Of a stretch of DNA of 12,924 bases, positions 1 through 6,343 are shown one piece after another. The notes under the pieces are model-generated. The model did no database searches and had not been told where the DNA came from. It saw nothing but the letters and a program-made list of their open reading frames with translations. Numbering within the stretch: position 1 is the first letter of the stretch; the number at the start of each line of letters is the position of its first letter. The stretch comes from Fibrobacter sp. (GTDB taxonomy: Bacteria; Fibrobacterota; Fibrobacteria; Fibrobacterales; Fibrobacteraceae): the NCBI GenBank assembly GCA_012515825.1, contig JAAYXQ010000276.1:1-12924 (forward strand). The letters run 5' to 3'. The translations under genes were made by a program, and so were the position numbers.

Positions 1-83
1 GAACACTTAAAAGTTTACTTTTTATGTGAGAAACATGAACACTTATGCTTTAGCATTTAGTGAGAATGATACCCCTGTGGTAG

Positions 84-102
84 TGATCCCTTTATGGGAT
101 CA
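84..102. other. Hairpin in the gene-free left flank
   Basis: The stretch 1-280 holds no gene I can support. The clearest structure in it is a perfect 7-bp inverted repeat, TGATCCC at 84-90 and GGGATCA at 96-102, with a 5-base loop. No T-run follows it on either strand, so it does not look like a standard intrinsic terminator. It could still be the end of an upstream transcript or a protein site. A 19-codon reading frame open to the window edge stops at 58-60; it is too short to call as a gene end. Confidence 0.3.
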
Positions 103-207
103 AATAACGCTTGATTCGGCATAAAAAAACTGGGCTGTTTTAGAGGGGAATCGAACGCGAAGCAGCTTTCAATAATATGAATCACACCTCTTCATAGCGT
201 TATTCTA

Positions 208-216
208 TGATATAAT
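208..216 (+). promoter_or_regulatory. Probable extended -10 promoter for the NlpC-pheA-rph unit
   Basis: TATAAT at 211-216 matches the sigma-70 -10 consensus exactly and is preceded by TG with one base between (208-209), an extended -10 element. No good -35 hexamer is seen at the right distance, which extended -10 promoters can tolerate. Transcription would start near 223, about 65 bases before the first start codon. An inverted repeat, TCATAG (192-197) and CTATGA (205-210), abuts the -10 box and could be an operator; this last point is inference. Confidence 0.5.
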
Positions 217-289
217 AAATCATTCCAAATTGGGCAATAAATGAAATGATACAACAATTTTTAGCATATATATTTCTAAATTGTTATTA

Positions 290-973
290 ATGCGTCGTTT
301 TTACCCAATTGATTTGCCCCTGAATGTGTTGAAAAGGAATAAATCCATCTTTTGTTTATTATTTTCGCCCTCTTTTCTAAAAAAAGGGCTTATTTGTTCT
401 ATTCTATTCTTAAGTGCATGTACAATGCCTCTTAGAACGGGTTATGATCGTAAAATTGGTGATTATAAAACTCTTTCTCAATCTAAAGCATCTACTGAAA
501 CAGAGTCTTCTACAAAAGTAACTGAAGAAAAGAAGAAAGAGGAGATAACGGATAAAAACAAAGAAAGAAAACCCATATCAAACAAAAAAACAACTCAGGT
601 CGCAAATAATTCATCATTAGAAGATTTTATAAAACCTTGGATTGGCACTCGCTATAAATATGGTGGTTCGTCTCGTTCTGGCACAGACTGTTCTGGTTAT
701 GTAATGCAAATTTATAAAACAAAATTTAATATTTCACTCCCCCACAATGCCGCTAACATGTTTAAAATGGGAAGTGCAGTAAAAGCAGGGGATTTAAAAG
801 AAGGAGACCTTGTCTTTTTTGGTAATGTTTGGGGAATCAATCATGTGGGAATTTATTTAAACAAGAATCGCTTCACTCATGCGAGTTCTTCTAAAGGCGT
901 GACTATTACTCCAATGGAAATGGATTATTGGAAATCAAGATATAAAGGGGCCAGGAGATTTGTAAATGACTAG
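290..973 (+). CDS. NlpC/P60-family lipoprotein, putative cell-wall endopeptidase
   Basis: Predicted secreted, lipid-anchored cysteine peptidase that would cut peptide bonds in peptidoglycan stem peptides or bridges. Counting from the ATG at 290, a hydrophobic segment ends in the lipobox LSAC with the lipidated Cys at about residue 44. A Lys/Glu/Thr-rich low-complexity spacer follows (about 60-105), then an NlpC/P60 domain (about 110-225). The domain shows the catalytic Cys in DCSG (C134), the His in NHVGIY (H185) and a third polar residue in THAS (H197). The start is uncertain. A TTG three codons upstream (281) and a TTG at 329 are also in frame; the latter would give a more usual 31-residue signal peptide beginning with a basic KRNK stretch. 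None of these has a clear SD. The gene overlaps pheA by 8 bases and heads the operon. The family call is firm; the substrate and role are not known. Confidence 0.88.
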   Translation: MRRFYPIDLPLNVLKRNKSIFCLLFSPSFLKKGLICSILFLSACTMPLRTGYDRKIGDYKTLSQSKASTETESSTKVTEEKKKEEITDKNKERKPISNKKTTQVANNSSLEDFIKPWIGTRYKYGGSSRSGTDCSGYVMQIYKTKFNISLPHNAANMFKMGSAVKAGDLKEGDLVFFGNVWGINHVGIYLNKNRFTHASSSKGVTITPMEMDYWKSRYKGARRFVND

Positions 974-1832
974 AAAAAAAAGAATTGCGTTTCAAGGAAG
1001 GCATGGAGCCTATAGCGAAAGTGCAGCCTATTATTTATTTGGAAATGATATTTCTGTGATTCCGATGCACTCCTTTGAAGATATTTATCAAGGGATAGAA
1101 ACAGGTCTAATTGATGGCGGAGCTATTCCTATAGAGAACTCTACAGCTGGCTCTGTATATGAAAATTTCGATCTTTTATACAAATGGCGACACCCGATTG
1201 TATCTGAAGTCACTCTTCAGATTGAGCACGCTCTTTGTGCTATCAAAGGAACTCGCATAGAAGATCTTAGAAGAGTTCTTAGTCATCCTCAAGGACTTGC
1301 TCAATGCAGTCGTTTCTTCTCGCAAAATCCAATCATTGAAAAGGTTCCTTTTTTTGATACTGCTGGTAGTGCTGAAGAAATTGCAAAAAGAAATAACCAC
1401 ACCGATGGTGCTATAGCAAGTGCCTTTGCGGCTCAATATTACGATTTAGAAATCCTCGCGAACGGGATTGAAAATATGAAGGGCATTAATTTTACACGTT
1501 TCTATGCCATTCAAAAAAATCAACCAGAACTCCCCGAAGGAGATGATGTCAAAACGATTTTGCTTTTTGAACTAAAGAAATCTAAATCTTCTGGTTCTCT
1601 TTATAATGCTCTTGGTTGTTTTGCTCATCGTGATTTAAACTTGACTCGAATCGAAAGTAGACCTCATCCAGATAGGCCTTGGGAATATATTTTCCATCTT
1701 TCTTTCGAAGGATCTCCTCACAACCCTAAAGTCATTGAAGCCCTTCAAGAATTACAAGAATACACCGATTTCATTTATCGGCTAGGTTCATTTAAAAAAG
1801 GATTAACACAAGGTTTAAAATTCGAGGTTTAA
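966..1832 (+). CDS. pheA: Prephenate dehydratase (monofunctional, with ACT domain)
   Basis: Converts prephenate to phenylpyruvate in phenylalanine synthesis. It has 288 residues, the usual length for the monofunctional enzyme, with no chorismate mutase domain in front. The dehydratase domain (about 5-183) shows QGRHGAYSE (10-18), IPIENSTAGSV (54-64), SHPQGLAQC (106-114) and the catalytic-region TRF motif (177-179). A C-terminal ACT domain (about 195-275) carries the ALG motif (214-216) and ESRP (229-232), the signature of the phenylalanine-binding site, so feedback inhibition by Phe is expected. An AGGAGA Shine-Dalgarno at 953-958, seven bases before the ATG, supports the start even though it lies inside the preceding gene. 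It is followed after one base by rph. No Phe-codon leader peptide is visible upstream, so operon-level attenuation by Phe is not supported. Confidence 0.96.
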   Translation: MTRKKRIAFQGRHGAYSESAAYYLFGNDISVIPMHSFEDIYQGIETGLIDGGAIPIENSTAGSVYENFDLLYKWRHPIVSEVTLQIEHALCAIKGTRIEDLRRVLSHPQGLAQCSRFFSQNPIIEKVPFFDTAGSAEEIAKRNNHTDGAIASAFAAQYYDLEILANGIENMKGINFTRFYAIQKNQPELPEGDDVKTILLFELKKSKSSGSLYNALGCFAHRDLNLTRIESRPHPDRPWEYIFHLSFEGSPHNPKVIEALQELQEYTDFIYRLGSFKKGLTQGLKFEV

Positions 1833-1833
1833 A

Positions 1834-2559
1834 ATGGAAAGAATTGATAATCGTGCACCAAATCAACTACGCACCATTCGTATGACACCCCACTTTATTA
1901 GTAGTGCAGACGGTTCTATATTAATTGAAATGGGAAAAACACGTGTCATTTGTAACGCCACTTTACTCCCAGAAGTGCCCAAATGGTTAAAAGGAAAAGG
2001 ATCTGGTTGGATTACAGCGGAATATGCTTTAATGCCACAAAGTACTTCTCAACGAGTCGATAGAGAACGAAAAGGAGCAAGTGGAAGGACTCAAGAAATC
2101 CAAAGATTAATAGGCCGAGCTCTTAGAGGAGCAGCGAATCTTTCTGCACTTGGAGAACGTGCTATTGTAGTGGATTGCGATGTGATAGAAGCTGATGGTG
2201 GTACAAGAACAGCAAGTATTATTGGTGGTTTTGTAGCACTTGCGATGGCGTTAAAAAAGATTAAGCGAGAAGCCCAAATAGAAGAACAGATTCTACAACA
2301 TGTGATCACAGCTATTTCTATTGGTGTCGTGGACGGAGAACCTTTATTGGATTTATGCTATAAAGAAGATTCTGCTGCCGATGTCGATATGAATGTGGTG
2401 ATGCGTGATGCTTCTGAGTTTATTGAAATTCAAGGCACTGGTGAACATTCCTCTTTCAGTAGAGACACATTAAATCAACTATTAGATTGGAGTGAAAAAG
2501 CTTGTATTTCTATTAGGGAACTGCAGCTAGCCATTTTAAATCATGAAAAACTACCTTAA
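1834..2559 (+). CDS. rph: Ribonuclease PH
   Basis: Phosphorolytic 3'-to-5' exoribonuclease that trims tRNA precursors and releases nucleoside diphosphates. At 241 residues it is the usual family length, with a single RNase PH fold. It starts with the typical RxDNRxxxQLR segment (3-13). The phosphate-binding arginines lie in GRTQEIQRLIGRALR (R85) and in DGGTRTASI (R125), matching R86 and R126 of the Bacillus enzyme. The acidic metal or catalytic residues are in YKEDSAADVDMN (D179, D185). A GAGGT Shine-Dalgarno at 1824-1828 lies five bases before the ATG, and only one base separates it from the pheA stop, so translation is probably coupled. Pairing with pheA has no obvious functional logic. The gene runs convergently into the GH3-family gene, with 14 bases between the two stops. 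Confidence 0.97.
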   Translation: MERIDNRAPNQLRTIRMTPHFISSADGSILIEMGKTRVICNATLLPEVPKWLKGKGSGWITAEYALMPQSTSQRVDRERKGASGRTQEIQRLIGRALRGAANLSALGERAIVVDCDVIEADGGTRTASIIGGFVALAMALKKIKREAQIEEQILQHVITAISIGVVDGEPLLDLCYKEDSAADVDMNVVMRDASEFIEIQGTGEHSSFSRDTLNQLLDWSEKACISIRELQLAILNHEKLP

Positions 2560-2569
2560 TATTTAAGGT
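2553..2569 (-). terminator. Weak terminator between convergent rph and GH3-family genes
   Basis: A perfect inverted repeat, ACCTTAA (2553-2559) and TTAAGGT (2563-2569), has a 3-base loop and includes the rph stop codon. Read on the minus strand it is followed, after AG, by a run of five T's, as for an intrinsic terminator of the GH3-family gene. On the plus strand the T-tract is poor. The stem is AT-rich, so termination may be leaky. Confidence 0.4.
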
Positions 2570-2573
2570 TTCT

Positions 2574-4286
2574 CTAGGAAAATTTCCGCTTAATTAGTTT
2601 CTTGAACATGCCATGACGTAATTCGTCTTGCATCAAATAATTCAATCGGAAACGGTCTTTATAAAGGCCTTGATCAATAATTCTTGATTTAAAAATTTCA
2701 AATGCGTGTATTTGTAAAAGATGCCCAATTGGAGCATCGACACGGCCTAACTCGCGTTTGTCTGCATATTCCATATTTTTAGATTTTAATATGGCATCTA
2801 CTCTTGCGGTAAAACGAGTCACTAAATCGTCTGGGATATTATCATCTTGAAATTCATAATAAATATGATATCTAGATTCTTTAATAGAAGCAAACCCAAT
2901 AAAAAAGAGAAGTTTTTTAGAAAATTCTATTTCCACTTGTCGAACAACACTTATAAATTGGTTTTCATTTAATTTTTCACCAGACATCGAAATAATACCG
3001 TTAACTTTTTGAACAAAACGAACCATCGGTGTTTGCTCATAAAATCCAGTCACTTCGACTAAGTCATTTAGATTATAACGATAAAGGCCCGAATACGTTG
3101 TCACATAAATGCAATAACGTTCCCCAACTTTTAACTCATCTAAGTGGAAAAATTTAGGCTTTTTTTTATCAATATCTTTTTCTCGAACAAATTCAAAATA
3201 ATTCTTATGAGGAAATATGACCGTACTATCAGTATCTGGATCAATAACTACACCAGGACGACATTCTGGAGAGAAATAACCCTGTTCCATAAAATAACAC
3301 GTCTCAGGGAAAAAATCCTTAATCTTTTCAAAATAAACAGCTGAATTTCCAGATTTCCAGACATTTAAAACTTGCAGATTTGGCCAGTAATGCTTTGGAA
3401 GTAATCGAGGGTAGTTCTTTTTCATTTCTCGAAGAGCATTAGCCCGTTTCGGATTGGGTTTCAAATAAGGTTTTACTGCTTGTCGAACCTCTTCTGGAAT
3501 ATGAAATAATTGACTTAAAGTACCTTGTTCTATATCTTTAATATATTCACCAAGAAATTCATCTACATTATTTTGCATTTCTATAAATGTACTTGGATTA
3601 CCGCCAATCACTAAATGAACGTCTCGCTCAATTCCCATTCTCATAATCGCATAATAACGAGCTTTATAATCTTCAATCATGAAAATATCTGATGGCGAGG
3701 CAAACATAGCTTTAATAAAAGGAGGGCAATCTCTTTGAGTAACACCCGCTATTGATCCATAAACAGTGCCATCTGGAGCAGCCCCTTGAATTGCTTTCCC
3801 TACATTGGATACGATAGAACCATCAAAAGCATGTTTACGTTTGGCAATAAAAGAATAAAGCCAAATAGGGCTCATCCGATTATAAACTTCATGATAATAT
3901 TTTTCTGTAATTGGAATCCATTTAGGTTCATTAGTGGTGCCACTTGTAGTCGCATACATTTTAGGCTTTCCAGGAAAAAGAATATTTTCTTCTCCATTTT
4001 TATGCCGTTCAATGTAAGGATATAAATCTTCGTATTGACTTACTGGAACAAATTCCTCATAAAGATCCATTAATGAGAAATCATTCACCGACGATAGAAT
4101 TCTCTCAAACTGATACTTTCGACCAAACTCGGTATCTTTTGAAATCGTTAATATATCTCGTAAAACCGCTTCTTGAGCTTTTCTAGATTGTTTCGCTTTC
4201 TTTTTTAATTCAAATAAAAGAAGGTTTCCAACAATTGTTAGGTTTAATTTTATCTTATTTAAGTTTTTTGTTTTCGATTCAAACAT
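2574..4286 (-). CDS. GH3-family acyl-adenylating enzyme (amido-synthetase-like)
   Basis: Member of the GH3 (auxin-responsive GH3) superfamily of the ANL adenylating fold. Plant members activate acyl acids with ATP and join them to amino acids; bacterial members are mostly uncharacterised and the substrate here is unknown. From the ATG at 4286 the protein has 570 residues, the usual GH3 length. It shows the ATP-binding motif TTSGTTNEPKWIPIT (113-127), a conserved mid-region with FMEQGYFSPECRPGVV, and YRYNLNDLVEV near residue 400, equivalent to the YRYxxGDxV nucleotide-binding motif of plant GH3 proteins. I chose the ATG at 4286 over an in-frame TTG at 4313, which would only add nine hydrophobic residues; neither has a good SD. 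No signal peptide is seen, so it is probably cytoplasmic. It lies 203 bases downstream of the symporter gene and could share its transcript or have its own promoter. Confidence 0.9.
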   Translation of the reverse strand: MFESKTKNLNKIKLNLTIVGNLLLFELKKKAKQSRKAQEAVLRDILTISKDTEFGRKYQFERILSSVNDFSLMDLYEEFVPVSQYEDLYPYIERHKNGEENILFPGKPKMYATTSGTTNEPKWIPITEKYYHEVYNRMSPIWLYSFIAKRKHAFDGSIVSNVGKAIQGAAPDGTVYGSIAGVTQRDCPPFIKAMFASPSDIFMIEDYKARYYAIMRMGIERDVHLVIGGNPSTFIEMQNNVDEFLGEYIKDIEQGTLSQLFHIPEEVRQAVKPYLKPNPKRANALREMKKNYPRLLPKHYWPNLQVLNVWKSGNSAVYFEKIKDFFPETCYFMEQGYFSPECRPGVVIDPDTDSTVIFPHKNYFEFVREKDIDKKKPKFFHLDELKVGERYCIYVTTYSGLYRYNLNDLVEVTGFYEQTPMVRFVQKVNGIISMSGEKLNENQFISVVRQVEIEFSKKLLFFIGFASIKESRYHIYYEFQDDNIPDDLVTRFTARVDAILKSKNMEYADKRELGRVDAPIGHLLQIHAFEIFKSRIIDQGLYKDRFRLNYLMQDELRHGMFKKLIKRKFS

Positions 4287-4327
4287 ATAGGAAAGAAAGT
4301 AAAATAATCCCAATTTTAATCAGAATT

Positions 4328-4469
4328 TATTCATTAAATAGACAAAAAGACAAATATTTAAATAATTAAACATTAAAATACATCGAATAGTTTTTTTAAA
4401 ACTGAATTCCGTTTACAATCACTAAAGTTTACCCGTTTTCATCATCAACCACACTAATTTTAATGAATA
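4328..4469. repeat. Spaced 11-bp inverted repeat in the symporter-GH3 intergenic region
   Basis: TATTCATTAAA at 4328-4338 is the exact reverse complement of TTTAATGAATA at 4459-4469. The arms lie near the two ends of the 203-base gap (4287-4489). Between them are a short AT hairpin (AGTTTT at 4389-4394, AAAACT at 4398-4403) and two GTTTAC copies 16 bases apart (4411-4416, 4427-4432). In such AT-rich sequence an 11-bp match could be chance. No convincing -35/-10 pair was found for the GH3-family gene. Confidence 0.3.
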
Positions 4470-4489
4470 GTTAGTTAATAATAACATTT

Positions 4490-5950
4490 TTACTCGAGAG
4501 TTTTCTCTTCTTTATTCATTTTTGGCTTATAAGCAACTAATTTTAAACCTATAAAAGTAAGAAGACCATTTAAAATCAATAATTCATATCCAAAAACATA
4601 ACCAAATTGATTCTCCAAAATCACTTTTAAAATATATGAAATCAAAGGTGAGGCAACAGCAATCCAAGGAACCCATTTTTCACGAATAGAATAGGAAGTA
4701 AAAAGGCCAAAAGCAAACAGCCCTAATAAAGGTCCATAAGTATAAGAAACAATCGTATAAATGGTGTCTATGGCACTTTGATTATTCCAAAACCGAAATA
4801 AAAGGACTAAAAAGAAAAACAAAAAAGTAAAACCAAAATGGATTTTTTTTCTAGACTTTTTATCTACCTGCTTATCCTTTTTTAAGATATCTACAAAAAA
4901 TGAGGTGGTTAATGATGTTAATGCGGAATCCACACTCGAAAAAGCCGCGGCCACAATACCAATCACAAAACAGACCGTTACCAAGGGACTTAAACGAATC
5001 GCAAAATAAGGTAAAATCGAATCATTCACTGCAGGTAAATCAATAGAATTTACCGAAGCATAAATTAAAAGCAGACCACCCAGAGATAAGAACAATAAAT
5101 TCACTGGAATAAAAGCAAATCCATACCAAAGCATATTTCGACGTGATTCTTTATAACTCTTACAACTTAAGTTTTTTTGCATAATGTCTTGATCTAAACC
5201 AGTCATGACAATCACCACAAAAATACCACTCAAAAATTGTTTTATAAAATGACTTCGACTATGCCAATCGTCAAAAATAAAGATTTGTGAATAAGAACTT
5301 TCTACTAATACTTTCACTGCAGAAAATACGTTAAAATCGAGTAATCGAACTACTTCTACAAGCATTAAGATTACAGTTAATAGTAAGGCAATCGTCTGAA
5401 AAAAATCTGTCCAAACAATTGTTTTTATCCCTCCGTTAAACGAATAAAGGTATATCACAAAAAGAGTCAAAAAAATCGTAAGCGAAAAAGGGACATTCCA
5501 GGCATCAAAAATGAATTCCTGTAATACAATAGCCACTACATAAAGCCTTGCAGATGCACCAACGGCCTTAGCAAAGATAAAGAATAATGCCCCTGTTCGA
5601 TGAGTTAAAGAACCAAAACGATTCCCCAAATAACCATAGATACTTGTAAGATTTAGCTTATAATACACAGGTAAAAGAACAGAAACCACAACAACATATC
5701 CAATGAAAAATCCAAAAACCATTTGCATATAAGTGAAATTTAAGGAACGCACCATTCCAGGAACTGAGACCACTGAAATGCCAGAAAGAGTAGCCCCAAT
5801 CATCCCAACCGAAACAATATACCAAGGAGACTTTTTCGCTCCAATAAAGAAGGAATCATTATCATTTTCATTACGACTTGTGAAAAATGAAATCGTTCCT
5901 AATAAAAAGAAGTAGCCTAGTAAGACAAAAAATATTAGAAAAGGAGACAT
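4490..5950 (-). CDS. Sodium:solute symporter (SSS family)
   Basis: Inner-membrane Na+-coupled uptake protein of the solute:sodium symporter family (LeuT fold); the solute cannot be told from sequence. About 13 hydrophobic segments can be read in 486 residues, starting at residue 3 with the N-terminus probably outside, as is usual for this family. Family marks include GATLSGISVVSVPG in segment 2, DQDIMQKNLSCKS after segment 7, and AAAFSSVDSALTSLTTSFF in segment 9, whose serines fit the Na2 sodium site of characterised relatives. The start is well supported by AGAGGAA (5957-5963, minus strand) six bases before the ATG. It is divergent from the trp operon, with 393 bases between the two start codons. 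Transport of an aromatic amino acid or precursor would fit the neighbourhood, but nothing in the protein shows this. Confidence 0.92.
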   Translation of the reverse strand: MSPFLIFFVLLGYFFLLGTISFFTSRNENDNDSFFIGAKKSPWYIVSVGMIGATLSGISVVSVPGMVRSLNFTYMQMVFGFFIGYVVVVSVLLPVYYKLNLTSIYGYLGNRFGSLTHRTGALFFIFAKAVGASARLYVVAIVLQEFIFDAWNVPFSLTIFLTLFVIYLYSFNGGIKTIVWTDFFQTIALLLTVILMLVEVVRLLDFNVFSAVKVLVESSYSQIFIFDDWHSRSHFIKQFLSGIFVVIVMTGLDQDIMQKNLSCKSYKESRRNMLWYGFAFIPVNLLFLSLGGLLLIYASVNSIDLPAVNDSILPYFAIRLSPLVTVCFVIGIVAAAFSSVDSALTSLTTSFFVDILKKDKQVDKKSRKKIHFGFTFLFFFLVLLFRFWNNQSAIDTIYTIVSYTYGPLLGLFAFGLFTSYSIREKWVPWIAVASPLISYILKVILENQFGYVFGYELLILNGLLTFIGLKLVAYKPKMNKEEKTLE

Positions 5951-6056
5951 TAATTATTCCTCTATGTAGAATTTCAAAAGTAGAAAAACTTTTAAGAAAC
6001 ACTGCTTACTAGAACCCGCCCCTAAAAAAGGGCTCTGATAAAAATTAAAATTCAAT

Positions 6057-6072
6057 AAAAATGTGCATTTTT
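6057..6072. promoter_or_regulatory. Palindrome AAAAATG-TG-CATTTTT, candidate operator
   Basis: Seven-base arms of perfect dyad symmetry around two central bases, in the divergent symporter/trp intergenic region. It lies just over 100 bases before the symporter start codon and about 85 bases upstream of the trp -35 box. It ends ten bases before a second perfect palindrome. It could bind a dimeric regulator of the symporter. It is too close-looped to be a good RNA hairpin, and no matching regulator gene is in the window. Confidence 0.3.
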
Positions 6073-6081
6073 GTAATTGAA

Positions 6082-6095
6082 TCCATATATATGGA
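6082..6095. promoter_or_regulatory. Perfect 14-bp palindrome TCCATATATATGGA, candidate operator
   Basis: An uninterrupted 14-bp palindrome in the symporter/trp intergenic region, about 64 bases upstream of the trp -35 box. With no loop it is better read as a DNA site for a dimeric protein than as a transcript hairpin. It does not resemble the enterobacterial TrpR operator, which is centred on CTAGTTAACTAG. The rest of 5951-6158 shows only AT-rich sequence and a weak hairpin (about 6012-6033) that would lie in the symporter 5' leader. Confidence 0.35.
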
Positions 6096-6158
6096 AGTTT
6101 TTCATTTTTTGTGTTTTTACCACATAAATGAGGCTACAAAAAAAAATTAAAAATTTAC

Positions 6159-6187
6159 TTGACAATCATTTTAATTATGCTTAGTTT
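6159..6187 (+). promoter_or_regulatory. Probable trp operon promoter
   Basis: A perfect -35 hexamer TTGACA (6159-6164) is followed after 17 bases by TAGTTT (6182-6187), a poor -10 box in the right place. TATGCT at 6176-6181 is a better match but only 11 bases from the -35. Transcription would start near 6190-6195, directly before the leader peptide and attenuator. No TrpR-like operator overlaps it. The exact -10 and start site are uncertain; the perfect -35 and the downstream leader make a promoter here likely. Confidence 0.6.
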
Positions 6188-6194
6188 TATGCAC

Positions 6195-6242
6195 ATGAAT
6201 TTTATTTGCACAAATAACAATTGGTGGTGGCAGACTCAGTAG
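6195..6242 (+). CDS. trpL: trp operon leader peptide
   Basis: A 15-residue peptide, MNFICTNNNWWWQTQ, ending at TAG (6240-6242). Three Trp codons in a row (6222-6230) are what an attenuation sensor needs: when charged tRNA-Trp is scarce the ribosome stalls there. They are preceded by three Asn codons. An ATG two codons upstream (6189) is in frame and would give a 17-residue peptide. No Shine-Dalgarno sequence precedes either ATG, and the predicted transcription start is at or just before 6195, so translation may be leaderless. The stop codon sits in the loop of the 1:2 stem, so a ribosome that finishes the peptide would cover segment 2. The peptide itself probably has no enzymatic role. Confidence 0.88.
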   Translation: MNFICTNNNWWWQTQ

Positions 6243-6314
6243 ACTGGAGTCTGGTTTTTGTGCTTGGATTGTTTTTTTTCAAATCTGGCTCCGGACTCCC
6301 CGGAGCCTTTTTTT
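6222..6314 (+). promoter_or_regulatory. Tryptophan transcription attenuator (ribosome-mediated)
   Basis: All parts of a classical attenuator can be paired by hand. Segment 1 CAGACTC (6231-6237), directly after the Trp codons, pairs with GAGTCTG (6247-6253) in seven base pairs. Segment 2 GGAGTCTGG (6246-6254) can instead pair with segment 3 CCGGACTCC (6291-6299), giving nine pairs with one G-U: the antiterminator. Segment 3:4 is the GC-rich terminator at 6287-6307. A ribosome stalled on the Trp codons would mask segment 1 and leave segment 2 free to form 2:3, so trpE is transcribed. With Trp plentiful the ribosome reaches the stop, covers segment 2, and 3:4 forms. The 1:2 hairpin is followed by G and five T's (6255-6259), suitable for RNA polymerase pausing. 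The mechanism is inferred from the enteric trp, his and phe attenuators. Confidence 0.9.
6287..6314 (+). terminator. Attenuator terminator (3:4 stem) before trpE
   Basis: GGCTCCGG (6287-6294) pairs perfectly with CCGGAGCC (6300-6307) around a 5-base loop, followed by seven T's (6308-6314). This is the strongest hairpin in the window and a standard intrinsic terminator, placed 30 bases before the trpE start codon. Its left arm and loop are shared with the antiterminator. Confidence 0.93.
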
Positions 6315-6343
6315 ATTTCTTGATTTTTTTTAACAACGGATGA

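Noticed and set aside
1..60. Possible C-terminal end of a gene entering from the left (19 open codons)
   Set aside because: Too short and AT-rich to recognise any family; an open stretch of this length is expected by chance.
57..122. 21-codon minus-strand reading frame starting at ATG (120-122)
   Set aside because: No SD and no recognisable features; too short to support.
137..146. GTTTTAGAGG, resembling the start of type II CRISPR repeats or tracrRNA
   Set aside because: Single copy, with no repeat array, spacers or cas genes in the window.
122..165. tRNA-like 3' end on the minus strand (TTCGATTCC followed by a CCA-like ending)
   Set aside because: The T-loop matches the consensus, but the five bases before it do not pair with those after it, and no acceptor, D or anticodon arms can be built upstream. 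Likely chance; a tRNA-fragment attachment site has no other support.
6150..6200. TrpR operator overlapping the trp promoter
   Set aside because: No CTAGTTAACTAG-like dyad is present; the TTATGC repeats at 6175-6180 and 6187-6192 are direct, not symmetric.
6190..6343. T-box riboswitch or TRAP-binding leader before trpE
   Set aside because: There is no T-box sequence or specifier-loop architecture and no series of GAG/UAG triplets. The leader is short and fully explained by the leader-peptide attenuator.
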